Part shown: one piece after another, positions 21,301 to 36,300 of the stretch
Position numbering within the stretch: the stretch's first letter is position 1
Layout of the letters: every line of letters starts with the position of its first letter
NCBI GenBank assembly: GCA_002633005.1
Contig: NMRA01000022.1
Location: 555,715-619,714 of the forward strand
Source: Phoronis australis
Lineage: Eukaryota > Phoronida > Phoronidae
Direction of reading: 5' to 3'
DNA length: 64,000 nucleotides
Made by a program: the position numbers and the translations under genes
Notes under the pieces: model-generated
The model's database searches: none
Seen by the model: only the letters and a program-made list of their open reading frames with translations
What the model was told of the DNA's origin: nothing

Positions 21301-24300
21301 ATGGTGCTAATACTTGGAAATTTGTCTATGTTGTCAGACAATACCTAGATTATATTGCATTGTAGGTCATTGTTGGCCTATCTGCAGGTTGTATTCTAAA
21401 GAATCTACTGAACTGCTATCAATTTTCATTGTTAGCAAGAGAAAGGCAGTTATTTCATGCATTGTATCTATTGCCTCATAGAGAGTTTTTAAAGATTTTG
21501 AATCTTGTTTTCTTCAAACTTTATTTCACTCTGTTTAGGTGGCTAAAAACTAACTTTAAATGATGTCATTTATTCTCATAAAGTTAGTGTCATAATATTC
21601 CTTGCTGTGAACTGATATTTCCATTAACAACAAGGATGTCAAAATCATCAGCGACTCGAGAACACCTTTCAAAGTTTATTGGAGTTGGCCAACCCTAAAA
21701 TTGCAAATTCGAAGATAGCACATGTATGCAAGGAATATTATGAAACTGTTTTTATGAGAGCAAAAGAACTAATTCGAGTTTATTTTTTTAGCCAGATAAG
21801 CAGGTCCGAAATTTAGCTTTAAGTCATTCTTATTAAAGAATTCTCATAAGACAATATGATTTAAAATCTGAAATCCTCGAAACGCAAATTTTTTTACATT
21901 TTTGTCCTGCTTATGATAAGCATTCCTTACTGGTGGTTGTGTGTTGTAATCATGAAATCAGTAAACGTGTGCTACGAACTGGGGTGTCTTCATTGAGACA
22001 CAGTCATACGTGGGTGAAAGCTAGGGACCTGCGGTTTTAGAAGTGAGCCATCCAGTCGAACTTCCATAAACCAACAGATGCGGGTATTTTCATGGATTTC
22101 TTTTCAGTGACATGGTTTTGACGGACAGTAGCGAGCACCCCATTACTGTTACTTTCCTTTTGGTAGACTACAATGGGGTCTCCATTACTTGGATAGACAA
22201 TAACGGACACTCCAAGACTTTACTATGGTATAGATGATGACAGACAATACTAGACACTCCAATACTGTGACATAGATGATGACAGACAATAACAGGCACT
22301 CCACTACTGTAGCATTTCCCTGATGATGGTAATGGCCAATAAAGAACACTCTAATGCTGTGGTATTTTCCTAATGATGACAGACAATAACAGCCTCCCAA
22401 TATTGTTGTGATTACCTCATAACAGTTTGTAACTCATCCTAGTGCCGCTGCATTTTCCTAATGGTAGACTAGACAAGGTACCTCAGCACTGGTATATCTA
22501 TGTACTGTTACAACACCCTAGTTTATTATACTTTCTCATCACAGACAATAGTGGCAAGATCCGCATCTGGGACACTGTGAACAAGGAGCACATATTGAAG
22601 AACGAGTACCAGCCCCTAGGCAAGGGGATCAAGGACATTGCCTGGTCTGCTGACAATCAGAGGATTGTGGTCGGAGGTGACGGCAGGGAAAAGTAAGTTG
22701 TTTTGTGGCATAGCGCCATCTACAAATGGGCCAACTACTACTGTGTCCATGAGATCTGAATTTTGCTTCTTAAAAGATGTGTTGATGTTTGTGATGTATT
22801 TTTGTCATAGATGTTTTAAACTACATTTTTTTTTCAATTAGTACAGTTTTGCTGAGTTAATTTAATAAAGGATTTTTACCAGTGAGTTCTCTTTTACTTT
22901 CTGGCAATACTTTTGGTCATGGTTTATCAAATAGGTTAAGACCGCTGAAAATTGTATTATAGTTGGAAGAGAAGCTTGGTATTCTCTAAGCTGCACTGTT
23001 GAAACAGGACTTCACTCTCTTGTATTCAGGTAGTCTCATGGGGCCCCTTAAGGTTATGTAGGACCTTAGTGACAGTCTTTCATTCAGTTACATATCTAGC
23101 AAAATAAACAGATTAGCTGTGTGAAGTATTCAAGGTCAAAAGAGCATAGCTTGTCTGGTCTATTTCCCAATGCATTTTGTCACTTGCGCTCACCAACTAA
23201 ATAAAAGAAAATGCCCGCTTGCATCAATTTTAGTCAAGATCTTGCGCACAGGCATGTAAGCAAGATTTGAAATGCGATGATTTGTCTTGATGCACCATGG
23301 GCGCATGTCATTGCCCCAGGGTTGCTCTTGTTCTTTTTTATGAAAATAATGATGGTGATATTTTTAGTAGTCAGTGATGCAATAGCAGACCAATAAGTAC
23401 ATTTAGCAAGAGTATTATGGAGAACTTCTGAATTCAAGAGTCATCTTTGAGGCATGATGTTCCCATGTTTGGCAAATATGGACACAGCTTTAGAGTCCTA
23501 CATAGTTTTAGTGTCCTACAATGGCCCTATCTAGCCCTATCCAGCCCTATCCAGCCCTATCCAGCCCTATCCAGCCCTATCCAGCCCTATCCAGCCCTAT
23601 CTAGCCCTATCTAGCCCTATCTAGCTTTTTGTTCTCGCTCTATTCACATAACCAACTTTCAGTGTCTTCTTGTCCTCCAACAGGTGAACTGTCGCCTGTT
23701 ATTTGCTGCTAATCAAGTACAAACAGCAGTGGCCCTAATGTGTTGTTCATTTCTAACAGATATAGTCATGTGTTCCTGGCTGATTCCGGTACATCCAACG
23801 GTGAAGTCACTGGTCACACCAAACAAGTGAACTCGGTTGACTTCAAGTCATCACGGCCATTTCGCATAGCTGTGGCTTCTGAAGACCAGACAGCTAGCTT
23901 TCACTCGGGTCCTCCCTTCAAATTCACCAAAACCTTGACGGTAATGGACAAAATGGATATCTTACCATAAGTTTGTTCCTTGATGGATGTTTATCAAATT
24001 TGGCTAATAAGTTATTGTCACTGAGACTTGCCTTGTTTCTGATGGATTTGATTGTTCCTAACAAGTTGAGCACAACCGATATTGACATTTGAATGGATAT
24101 GAGTGTGGTGGAAGTATTTCAGACATGAGGACTCCTCATATGGACGCAAATAAATTCTCTTGTTATTACTTTAGATGTCTGTTTTTTGTCATTCACTTCC
24201 CGGTCAGCCAAAGTGCTCAATGGATCATTATGGATATTGGCAAGTGTGCTCCTACTGACATGAGCATTGTTGGCGTTGATTTTAGGGCCATTGCGTCTAA

Positions 24301-27300
24301 AGTAGCATCCCCTGGTGGCATTTTTTTTCATTTGGGGCTGTATCTCCTAAACATTGTGCAGGAACTTTGGGAAATTTGGCAAGTATGTTCCAACAGATGT
24401 GACAGTGGATGACGACCTCTTTTAGAGGGATCCAGCCGCCGCTGTGCCTTCAAGAGTCAATTTTTTTGTTTGCTTCTGTTTCTTCAGAGTTTTTTGACAG
24501 ATTTTCATGAAATGTGATGAATAGGTGTCTGGTAAGGAGATGGCAATGTCTTCTCATTTTTGGACGAGTTTTGCTGTTTAGTAGCCATTTCTATGACACT
24601 AGTAAACACCCCTATATGTATACTGTTTGTGTCGCAGTCGTGGGCAGATTTCATCGCTTTGAATTACTCTTGTTATCATTGGCAACGACTGTTAACGTCT
24701 TTTACTTAATGTAAGGTTGAGAAATGGCTTTGAAAGTATTTGACTGACTTTACAGATGTGTTTGAAATTTAGTTTCCAAATTGAAATTCAGCCGCTCTCT
24801 GTTAGATGAAATTTTGATAATGTCATGAAACTGTTTGATTGTGCAGACATTGGCTTTCTTTATTTTCAGGATCACACCAATTTTGTACAAGCTGTGCGCT
24901 ATTCCCCGGATGGCTCCATGTTTGTGACGGCAGGGTCAGACGGAAGGGTATTGTAGCATGTTTCTATTTCCTCTCTATGAGTGTTTGTAGTGTTTTTGTG
25001 ATGGAGGCAGTTTTTAAACCTTTCTCTCCATTCAACAAAGCAGTTGATTTCTCATTTTAAATTTAATTAATTATCAAAATGCTTTTTATCAGATGAAATG
25101 ATAGTCAGTTGCACATCGAGATTTAAAATTGGTGGTTTGAAATAGTATCCCTAAATAATTTTATGGAATTGGCAATATCAAAATTTCTGTCTCAAGCAGA
25201 TCTTGTACACTTTTGATGCACCCACAGAAAGAGTTGCAAGACGTATGTAGTCAGCATCCTGTCTTTCCGTCATTTGTCTGTCGTTACCTTTGCTTGTCCT
25301 CCAATTTTGCCAAAAACTTCTTGAGGAATTATGAAATTTGGCACAATCTTGTAGTGGGATGCACCAGTACCAGTCAATTTTGTGACAGATTTAACCACTA
25401 AGACACTCTTTTTGCCTAGTTTAGATTTTGATAAGAAATTCCTTGTCCATCAATTTTTGGGAAGAAAGATTTATCAAATCTTGCTGGACTTTGACAAAGG
25501 AAAATGGTGGGAATGCGTACGCACCAGTTGGTGGTTGATGACTGTCATGGCACCCGTTGTTGGCCACTTTAAGTTTTAACAAGAAATTACTCATCTGTCA
25601 GTTTTTGGCGAAACCTCTTCGCAAAGTTTGCCATAACTTGACGGAGAGTTATAAGGTGGAAATGTTCCAGCACCAGTTCCTTTTCAAGTGCAATAATGAC
25701 CAAAGTGACAAGTTCAATAACTTTGAGTTGGCTGTTCATTATGATAGATGAAATTTTGACCCTTCTTCATGATAGCTGTTCTTGTTATTTACCCAGTTGT
25801 TCATGTACGATGGTGCCACAGCTGACCTAAAGGGAGAGCTGGGATCTCCTGCTCACAAAGGTGGTGTTTATGCTGTAAGTTATGCCCATTTTGACTTTTG
25901 ATGAGTGTAGTGCTATCAACTTTAGTGTGGACTTAAATTGAGCTTGCTGGTAGAAGATCTTTTTGTGTGCACATTACATAACAACTTTTAAGTGGAGATA
26001 GATACATAGTCCTGAGGTAATTTAAGGCCTGAAACCAGTGGAGTTTGTTAATTGAGACTTTACTTGACTCGGCAAATTGTCCTATCACATTGTATGAAAT
26101 TTTAAAGTTTACTTGAAGCTTGAGTCAAGTTCCAGTGTAAATTTTGTGGCCTCGGACCCAGGTATCTTGTGGCTAAGTGTGTGGTGCATGTTTTTCTTGT
26201 AGATTTCCTTCCACAGAGAGGGTAAGATGTTAATGTCCGTGTCTGGTGACAAAACGGTCAAGGTTTGGGATGTCACCTCTGGACAAGTGTGCAGGTGAGT
26301 GGTGTTTTTGGCACACTTGGGGCTGATATTAATATGGAAACTGATACTGACTGTGATATGCATACTCAGATACTGACAGCTATACTAGTACCGTTTCCAT
26401 TAGAAAATTGCTTGGGAAAAATTTTTGCATTGGGAAATAAATTTGCCAGGATTCTGAGTTCCATCAAATTTTGGAGGATTAGGTCGTGGAAAATTTGTTC
26501 ACTGAATTAAAATTCCAATCTAAATTGCCCTCAGCCAATGGCAGTATTGCAGCCTATGTTCTGATGCTCATTTATCTAATTAACAAGCAGAATATTATCA
26601 CTCTCACAAGTGTCTCACAAGGACATTTTCAAAGGCCTGCCAATAGGGGCTACAGAAATTGCTTGGATTCTCGATCATGTGGTGATACAGCAGATTTGTG
26701 GAAATAATCCCTGTAAAAAGATTTGTGGGAAATTTCTGGGAATGTGAAATACACGGGATCATGGTTACTGTTAGTGATAGTGATATGGTCAAGGTGGGGG
26801 TCATTATCTCTGTTCAGATGTGCAGTTGAATGGTTTTACGATGAATGTTTTCAGTCATCCAGTTGGGTCATAGTATAAGAATCAATAAATCTATTACCAC
26901 TAGTAATAGATTTATTGATTCTTATAAGTTGAATGTTTTGATAGCACAGCTGACATTTTGTGGATACTGATACTGGTAGTGATACCACGGGCATGTGTAT
27001 TGTATGCAAAAATACAGATTTGTATGGAAATTTGGCTTGAGATACGCTACACCAGGCAAGAAGAAGCAAATTCGAAGCAGATTACTTACGGTTACTCATG
27101 GAGTCATAAGCTAGTAGTAGAAATGTAAGAAGATTCATAGAATTATCAAAACTGTTGATTCAAAGTGCGGTGTTGTACATTTGTTCAATGCTATTTATTG
27201 AAATGAATTTGCCTCATCTAGTGTACTGATAAAGGCTGAGATGTAAAAGCTAAGTGTAAAAGTAAAGTCTGTATATTGATAAGTTTACTTGATCAGGGGT

Positions 27301-30300
27301 CTGTTTCTTATAGTGTCTTAACACTTGAGAAGGAAATCCAGTCTTATGCTCACACTTCACAGTTGATGAAAAATGTTAATTAGCCTTTAAGTAATTATGA
27401 AAGCATCCTAGAAGTAATTTATTGAAATTATCTCAGCAAATGTCAGTTATCTGTACATTCTCAGTACTTTTCTCAAGTGGAATTTAATTATTTTTCAGTT
27501 GTTTGGAGCAAATTTCTGACTTAAGTTTTGAGTCACTTTTCAACAAACAGACCTGAGAGGTCGCACTTGGTGGTAACATGTGTTGATAACTAATATTTAT
27601 AGGATTTTCATGTTGATGGTACTGATATCAACATCAATACCAATACCAATATTGTATACGCAGGGAGTATCAAGTGGGTGCAGACCTCACCGACATGCAG
27701 GTGGGTTGCCTGTGGTCCGAGGATACGCTTATCAGTGTGTCACTGTCGGGTTACATCAACTACTGGAGCCTGGAGCAGGCCACGTCACCCGTCAAGATCA
27801 TCAAGGTGAGATGATATAGTATGCTGTCAACTGAGGGCGACATCATGTGATCTTGGAGCTTTATGAGACTAACAAAAACTTCACATGCCCCCAGATAACT
27901 TTTATAATTTGTATTCAGCGCCTCCTTTGTATTCCTGTAGCTTAAAGTTAATGAAGCAGAATGGTAATCACTGTCTGGCATTTGCTCAGAGTTACAGCCT
28001 GGAATGTCAAAAGTACGGTTTTGATTTCATGGTACATTTCAAATATTATTTATTTTCAACCTAAGTTATTGGTTTGCGCATTCTGAAAATGTGCTAGTAT
28101 GTACTAGCAGATATGTTTACTAGAGTTTATGGCCAGATAGTTACACTTAAATGGTTCTTGTTTGCACCAGACAATGCTTTCATTGCCGCGCTCGCTTTGA
28201 TCCTGGTGAAAGCTGCTCAGAACAAGACTGAAAGAGTAGCGGTGAAAATTCACGCATATTTTAAGAAATGCATGTTTTCCTTGGAAGCGAATTATTCACG
28301 GCATGAACTCACAGAATTAAAATCTGATTGGGACGAAATTTTACTTCATTTTAATTTGCGCTGTTGTACCTCTTAAACCCCTTGCGTATTTTTATGAAAT
28401 TTTGCAGACGTGTTTCTGTGAAACTTATGGCGGATAACGTCATATTTTTGCGTAAGCCTCTACATGCACTAATTGTTGGGCTGAGCTGACCACTGTTGTG
28501 CCCTCATTGTGAGGCACATGTTGGAAAAACATGAATCCTTTCTGTTGCTCTTGCTAGTGATGTGATCTTTTGAAAAGCTGAAGTGTCAGTTTTATCTGCA
28601 CCTAGGATCTTAACCTTAACTGATTCAAATGGATTCTGGTAGCTTGTTGAAGGAAGGCAGTTCAAAGTCGGCTGCGTTGCAGTGACGCAAGACACTCATG
28701 AAAAATAAGAAGTGTGATCACACGCTTAGCTTGTAATGGATGGAGATATGTTGTGGAGACTTGTGTGACGGTTTTGCAAGTCTTACAACTAGAGATGTTT
28801 GTTGGCAAGAACGACTGTTTTTGCATACGATAAAATCTCACCAATTTAAGACACAATATGTACGACAAGTGAAATTTTATTTCATCATCTTTTCCATGTA
28901 TCACTAAACTGAATGCTTTTCTACGTTCAAGTTTTGTATCACACCTGCCATCAGACAAAGTTTGGAAAAATTGTGGGCATTCACAATAATATTAAAGCCC
29001 TTAGAAAATGAAAAGGGTCATTTTTGGCAATTATTTTTGTCTGGAATTGGTGAAATTTTACAATACTCTAGTTTTTGTGGTGTTTGTTTACCAATAGATT
29101 ATTACATTGCACTCTGTTCCTTTGCAGGGCCACAACAAACCTATCACTTGTATGTCATTATCAGAAGACAAGACAAGGCTCTACACAGGGTGTATGGACA
29201 GTGTCATCAATATCCTTGATAGTTTACTGTTTAACTATCCCAACTTGTGGCACATGACACGCATATTTCTCATTAACTCCAGAACATCCACGTTTTGTCA
29301 GCTCGATTGTGTTGCCACATGTTGGAATTTATCGCTATCATGCCACTGAAAGTCTCATCAGAATCTAGTATTCCACTTCAGTTTTGAAATCTACAAAATG
29401 TCTAAGTGATTCCTTTCCTGGACCAGTGTGCGTTTTTTTAGGCCCATAATTTGTGTTTTGCGGTATTGTTTGTATTTGCAGGTTTGGAAGTCTTGTTTGC
29501 ATGCTCCTACTTCTGTGCAAGGCCCAGCCCTGATATTGATAGTTGGATTTGGACTAGTATAGTAAACAGTACATATTCTTGCTATGGTTTTGCCTGGCTC
29601 TTGAGAAATTGATTCATGATGCGTTTCCTAATTTACAAATGATATAGAGATTTTGAGTAATTGTTAGATCCTTAACAATGGTTTACTGAATTGGGACGTG
29701 ACCACTGGCTTGTGTGAACCTGTGCAAGGTAAAGGCCATAAGAACCAGGTGCAGAGTATGGCAGTGTGTGACGATACTTTGATCACGTGTGGAATGGATG
29801 ACACTGTGTTCTTTTCGAACAATGATGAATATGGGTAAGTGTTAAGGTATTGTTCTCTCACAGTTTTATATGCCCGTATCTATATATGCCCATCTGGCGT
29901 CCATCTGTTTGGTGTCCCTGGCTGTATCTCCTTAATTTCGTGCAGGTTTGTTGTGAAATTTGGCAAGTGTATTCCTATGAATGCTACAATGAATGATTAT
30001 GGCGTTTGGGCTGTTCTAACTACCGCTATGTCACACAGTTGCAATTTTGATTTTGTGAGTTTGGCTCTGAAATTTGGAATGTAGGAAAAGAGACAATGAC
30101 ACATTCTCATTTTTGAATATTCATTTTGCTCTACTTAGTGGCCATTTTTGAATATTCATTTTGCTCTACTTAGTGGCCATTTTTGAATATTCATTTTGCT
30201 CTACTTAGTGGCCATTTTTGAATACTCATTTTGCTCTACTTAGTGGCCATTTTTGCAAAACTACTCAAAAATCATGAAAGTTGACTGATCTGATGTGTTC

Positions 30301-33300
30301 CTACTGAGATCATGAGTGATGAGTGAATTTCGGATGGTTCTGACTAATCTGGCATAGTGACTGAGTTATTAGTTTGGCTAGTGTATACCTTGAATGTAAC
30401 AGCAGGTGGAGACAACTTTCGGATGTGCCCCCTAATGGCAATTTCATTTATTTACGTTTTCCTCTGTATCTTCGGAGTTCCTTGATGGATTTTCTTGAAA
30501 TTTGGCAAATAGGTTTCTATTAGGGAGATTATGATACTTTTGGGTTCACTTCTTGGTGGCCATTTTTATTGTTTTCGAGTCTTGTTTTGGCTTCTGCCTC
30601 TCAGCTGAACCGCTCTTAAGATCATTATGAAAGGTGACTGCACGTTTGTTTTCTTATTGAGCAGAGCAGGACTGACGATGATTTTTGGACATGTCCGACT
30701 AGTGTGGTGCTACATCTACCAATTTCCTTCAATGGATCTTCATGGAATTTGGAGATGACAGCACCTTCTTAGATTCGAATGAGTGTGATGTATTCTGCGC
30801 CCCCTAGTGGACTTATTATGTTTGTGCCTTTTCTTCATCATACGCTTCCCTATTGGGCAAGCTGCTTGAACAGTTAAGATAAATGGTGGCAGTTGTGGGC
30901 AGTTGTATGATGTGTTCCTATTGAGCAGAGGATTGATTACTTACTTGTGCCTCTTTGGCATATTTTAAGTTTACTCGTATTACTCTCTTATGGGAGAATG
31001 TTTAAAACAATGATCGTCTCTAGTATGTGCACTGTATGTGATGCACCGTGAATGCTTATCAACATTACGTGGTGCGCTTGCACCTTTGGTGATTGTTGAT
31101 TCTTAGGTATGTTAAGAAGTGTGCGAATCTTTCTCAGGTTTTTTTAAATTGTGCTCATTATCGTGTTGTAGTCCTATTTCATTAGTCAGGTAGTGCCTGT
31201 GTGTCTCAGATATTGCTGAGGTGGACTCTCAACCAAAAATGTCACGAGTTCAATCCCTGGCTGCTCCAGTATTCAGTTGTGTCCTTGAGCAAGCCACTTA
31301 AACTGCTTTGTTTAAGTCGTCTCGGCTGGTTAGTACCATCCACAACTGAGAAAGTAATCTACTGATGGTCTAGCATCCTATCAAGAGGGAGATGAAAAAC
31401 TTCTCTACTTCAAGAGTTACAATTTTGGTCGTGATTTGTGTTCGAATTTGAGGAAACTTTACCATACTCCGTGTGTGCTTGTGTGTGAACATGTGAAGTT
31501 ATTGCTACAGAAGTGTGGACCCTAAAGGGTAAGGTTTGCTCATCAGGATAGATTTTAACTTGAAATGTGACTTGAGTCACCGTTTTGGTTCTCATTGGTA
31601 TTAAAAGATGACATTGAAAATATATTTTATTCTATATATTAATCATATTTATGGTACAGACAAAGGCTTGTTTATTATAGTGACATGCATTTTAAGTTTG
31701 ATATTGAGTAGCACTTGTTAAGACCCTGTTGCATCAGGGTAGTTGTTGAAAACTGGACAAGAATGAGTGGACATTGATGAACTGTTGTACACTTTGAGTA
31801 AGAACCCATGCTTGGTGTCACATTCGAGGAGTGTTTTAGACTTAAATTGACTGTTTCAGTAACATGTGTGCAACAAGCCTTTAAATAATACAACCCCACA
31901 AAAATACTTTATCCAACCCAATTAGAATCATTAGTCACTTTATCAATATTCAGTTCACGTTTCTAACTTGTACATCTATATATTGTCCTTTCCTCTCAGA
32001 CTGTCAATATAAATCCACTCCATAGCTCTCGCCGGAGAGAGCAGTTTACAATAGTGAAACCCAGCCGACAACTGAATCCTGTAGTCTGTGGGCGTATACA
32101 TCATAGGGGACTGAATGATGACAATGTCGTTACCAGCTGAGTCTTTACTGTCCTGGTATTTCAGTGGGTTCCATATCCACAGTGGACCTGCATTGTATGG
32201 GCCAAGGTCTTTCCCCATGTTCAGCTTCCGGCCAAGTTTCATGTATCTCGCCACCGTCGTCTCATTGGCCAGTCTCAGTGCCATGTTGTAAGCCTGTTGG
32301 TTGATCTTGGCACATATGTTGTTTGTCTTGTCTGTCTTGTTGAAGTCTATGTTTGTGCGTCCTGCGGCTTCCCATATGGCTTGGCGTGACTTCATTTTTG
32401 TGCGTAACTCAAACGCTGACACAGAAACAAACCCTGTGTCCATGGCATCTAGTTTTTCATACAATGCCTCGGTGACGGTGTGCAATCTCAACTTACAACC
32501 TTGCTCTTTTTCACATGTGTTACTAATGTTGGGCAGGTGGAAAGGAATTCGCCACACTTCGTGGAACTCGTCGGTCACTTCGAGACTCACCGTGGATAGA
32601 TTACCCATCATGCTCTGGGACACTTGTTCCGTCCACGGACATCCAACTTGGCATGCAGAAGTATGCTGCTGGTTATAGCAGGGTGCCTTTATGTGGTAGC
32701 TTCCCTCCAGTTTGAAGGCTGTCAAGAGTGGTTGGAGCCAGTATCCTGTTTTTGTCACTCGTGCGTTTAGAGAATTGATTGCTGCGTCGTTGGCATCTAC
32801 TTGAACTTCCAAAAACTCGCTGACTGTTCGGGCCACTGTTTCGTACGCTGCACTATCTGATATCTCAGCTTTCAGGTCACGTGACTTTACAAGTAATGGC
32901 GGCTGGCCGGAAGCAAACTGGAAGTGGTTCATGCCGTTCACGATCACCACTGGGTAGTTTTTTGCGGCTTGGTCGAAGTTTCCAGCTGCCATCTGGTGGT
33001 AGTAACTCTCCATGAGCCGCGTGACCCGACACAGACCATCTTTGTCTCCCCCGATGGTCAGTGTTGGTATTCCAATACCTGAGTAGTTTTGTGTACGTTG
33101 TAGAAATGAGCCCATCAGTATGAGACCGGCGGCAGACTTCTGTTGAGTCTTAATGTAAGCGGGCAGCATAGCTCCTCCTAGTGAGTGGCCGGCATAGAAT
33201 ACTGTCTGCGTCTTCATGCCAGCTGCTCTGAGCTGGGATAGGATCTCCTGGACACCGCCCCCAATGTCAACAGGATTGGCCACATCTAGAGGCAGGCTGG

Positions 33301-36300
33301 GACTGCCGATCCAGAGGGAGTAGGGTGATACATCCTGGAAAGATATTCATATGAGTAGAGTTAAAATCCTTACCTCAAAAGGTGATCTAGATCAAAAACT
33401 TAAATATGTATACCAAATTGAATAATATTTAGCAATGAATAATGTTCACCTCCTTTCTGTTATTAAACTAAAAGCCTCTTTGTGCACAATTTTTTACCTC
33501 GGCCGACATCAGAAAATCATGAACTAGTCCAGTCTATGTCCATGACCTGAGTTCCTGTGCATCAGTTCAGGAACGATTCCTGAATGACGGTCATGTTGTC
33601 CTTGAAAATGTATTGATATCACTGTGAGCGTAAATGCATTGTTATTTGTTTGGTTGTTTTCGATTCTCATTTTGTTTTTTATACAAACTTAGTTATTTAT
33701 TGTCCAAATTTTACCTGTTCTTTGCATATGACGAATGGTATTTAATACAAAATCATAAGTTTGTGTAGTATGTCACATCTGCGCCAGCCCACACTCGGCT
33801 ACTGAAATCAGTTCCTAACTCATTGCGAGGGTCGGTCAAATTTCTGCAAGAGTACCCGTTTAGGTAATAAATTAGAGGAAAATCTTTTTAAATCACCAAG
33901 TGTCCTTATTGCCATATCGTGAAACTGATGCAAAGCTCGAGCCTGGGGTGAGCAATTGCCATGTTACTACCTGGATTCATAACGAAACTTTCCAATACCA
34001 TGCTTTATGCGCTGTCCTCTGTAAAGTTGCTTGGAATTGTTTTTAAAATGTTCCACTTTTGCAAAAGACTGGATTTCATGAAAAAAACTCAAAAGTTGCA
34101 TATAACGAAAACAAAATGCTGTTCAGAAAACTATAACAGCGTTTTTGAGAATTCACCTTAAACATTTGTTTGAAATAAAATTCCATCATGTCATTGATTA
34201 ACGTTTCAGTTTTGCTAAAGTTTATTAAAAAGGCATGGTCACATGACCCTATAAATAATAGACTGGCAAGAAGTCAGAAATCTAATTCTATAGGCTTTCT
34301 AGTTTCAGGATCATCTGTACTTTTACTGAGTTAAAATCTAGTTTATATTTGACTAAATACACAGGACTGTTAATAATGTCTTACATAACTGCAATGCATT
34401 AGCTATGAGAACTGGTGAAAACTTACCTGAATATGTTTCAATAGCGGTAAATATGCATTATTTTGAATCTGAGCCCCTTGAAGGAACACCAGTCCTATTT
34501 CTTTAGCACCTGTCTTGGTTGGCTTGAGAATTACGTTTGATTCTGCAATACATTCTGCTGAGAACATGACAGAAATGAGAAGCACGACTAGACCCATGGT
34601 GGTTCTGTCAAGGTGTGTGATGCTATTACCGTCATCCCATCCAAAGGTTGTGTAATGGGGTGATTACTTAATCTTTGAGTTATCCTAGCCTTTCAACTTT
34701 GACATTGATATGAAGTGCTACAGTCTAAGATAACTGATTAACTGCAGTGATCCAGTGCTTTGTTGACTAAGTGTCTTGTCTTAACTCATTGAAGGTTTCT
34801 GTAGTATGTTCTGCAAGGACAACCTAATCAGAAGTAATAAGAATGAGGCGACTAAAAATAAAAGTGCAGAATTTAGTGAACTTATGTTTTGACAAATTTC
34901 TTCACAAAAATAATTAGACTAAGAAAAATGTAAACTAGTTGTTGTGTGTAGATGTCATTAAACAAACATCTGGTAATTAATTTTCCATGATTTGAATGTC
35001 AGTTTTGGCAATTATTTTTGTGTGAAGAAGTGGAGAATGGTTGCACCGAGATCACACGTGGTCCGTAGGTCACATCTTAATATTCCATTACTCAAGTTTA
35101 AGAGGTCATAAGTTTACACAACAGTCCAAAGTGTGGTCACTCTGCTTATATAAACTGCTGATTGAAGTTTGATCTTACGGGATGTCGAAAAATTTTCAAA
35201 TTCGGCAAACTTCAAAACATCATATCTCAGAAATGTCTGATTGGATTCATGTGAAACTTTCAGATACTATGGTTGATGCACTGTTCCCCAAAAGTTGTTT
35301 GGAATTGTTTAACATTTTTGCACGAGAGGCTATAAAAAAATTAGGACTTTCATGATTTTCATGAAAAAAATTAAAAGTTGCATAAAACAAAAACGATATG
35401 ATAATTTTAGAAAATTGTAACAATGTTTTTGTTATTCCATCTTGAAAATTTATATCAAATGAAAGTTGGTCATGGTAGCGATACTCTTGTTTTGCTAAGG
35501 TTGTACCTTTTATTTTCAGTAATTTTCACTTAAGTCACGGTCACGTGATTCAATTAATAGCAGATAGGTATGAAAGTCAACAGTTAAATTGTACAGCCTT
35601 TCTACTTTCACCTTTCAATAGTTTTGCTGAGTTAAAAACTTGTTGTGTAGACATTTGGCTGAATACAATGACAAGTCTATTCAATAGCAATCAGGCTGTT
35701 TATTCTACACGTTCTTCTGTTGCTGGCAATGTTTCTTCTAAAAAATTAAAACCGAGACGGGCAAGAGATCTTTTATCTATGCAGCTGCTATAATATGGAA
35801 TTCTTTTAGCCCAGAAATTAAACGGTCCAATTCAATTACTACCTTTAAAGTTAATGTTAAAAAGTGGCTGTAATTTACTTAACCTTTTATACCNCAGTAG
35901 TGGTCTAATTAATCAAAATATAGGTTATAGACAAAAGATTAGGAGGTTTAATATCTATTCATCTCACATCATATAAAAGTTTTGGTTTTTCAGTTACATA
36001 TTCTTAGCTGTTAGAAGTTTTCTATTTTGAGACATAGTGTAAAAAGTGATGAATTCTTACTAAACTGAACTCATGGAGAGTTCTCATATATTTACCATTT
36101 GAAAGTTATTGTTATAGAATGCATCATATTGATTCGTGATCTCTCAGACTGTCTATATAAATCCATTCCATTGCCCTTGCTGGGGACAGTAGCTTGCAAT
36201 AATGGAAACCTGCCGATAACTTGATCGGGAAGTTGGTGGGTGTGCGTAACATGGGTGACTGTACCAGCATAAAGGTGTGCCCAGCGCCATCTTTGACCTT

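Noticed and set aside
28113-28376. 87-residue plus-strand frame in WDR1 intron 9
   Set aside because: It has no splice context or homology, and the exons on both sides join in phase without it.
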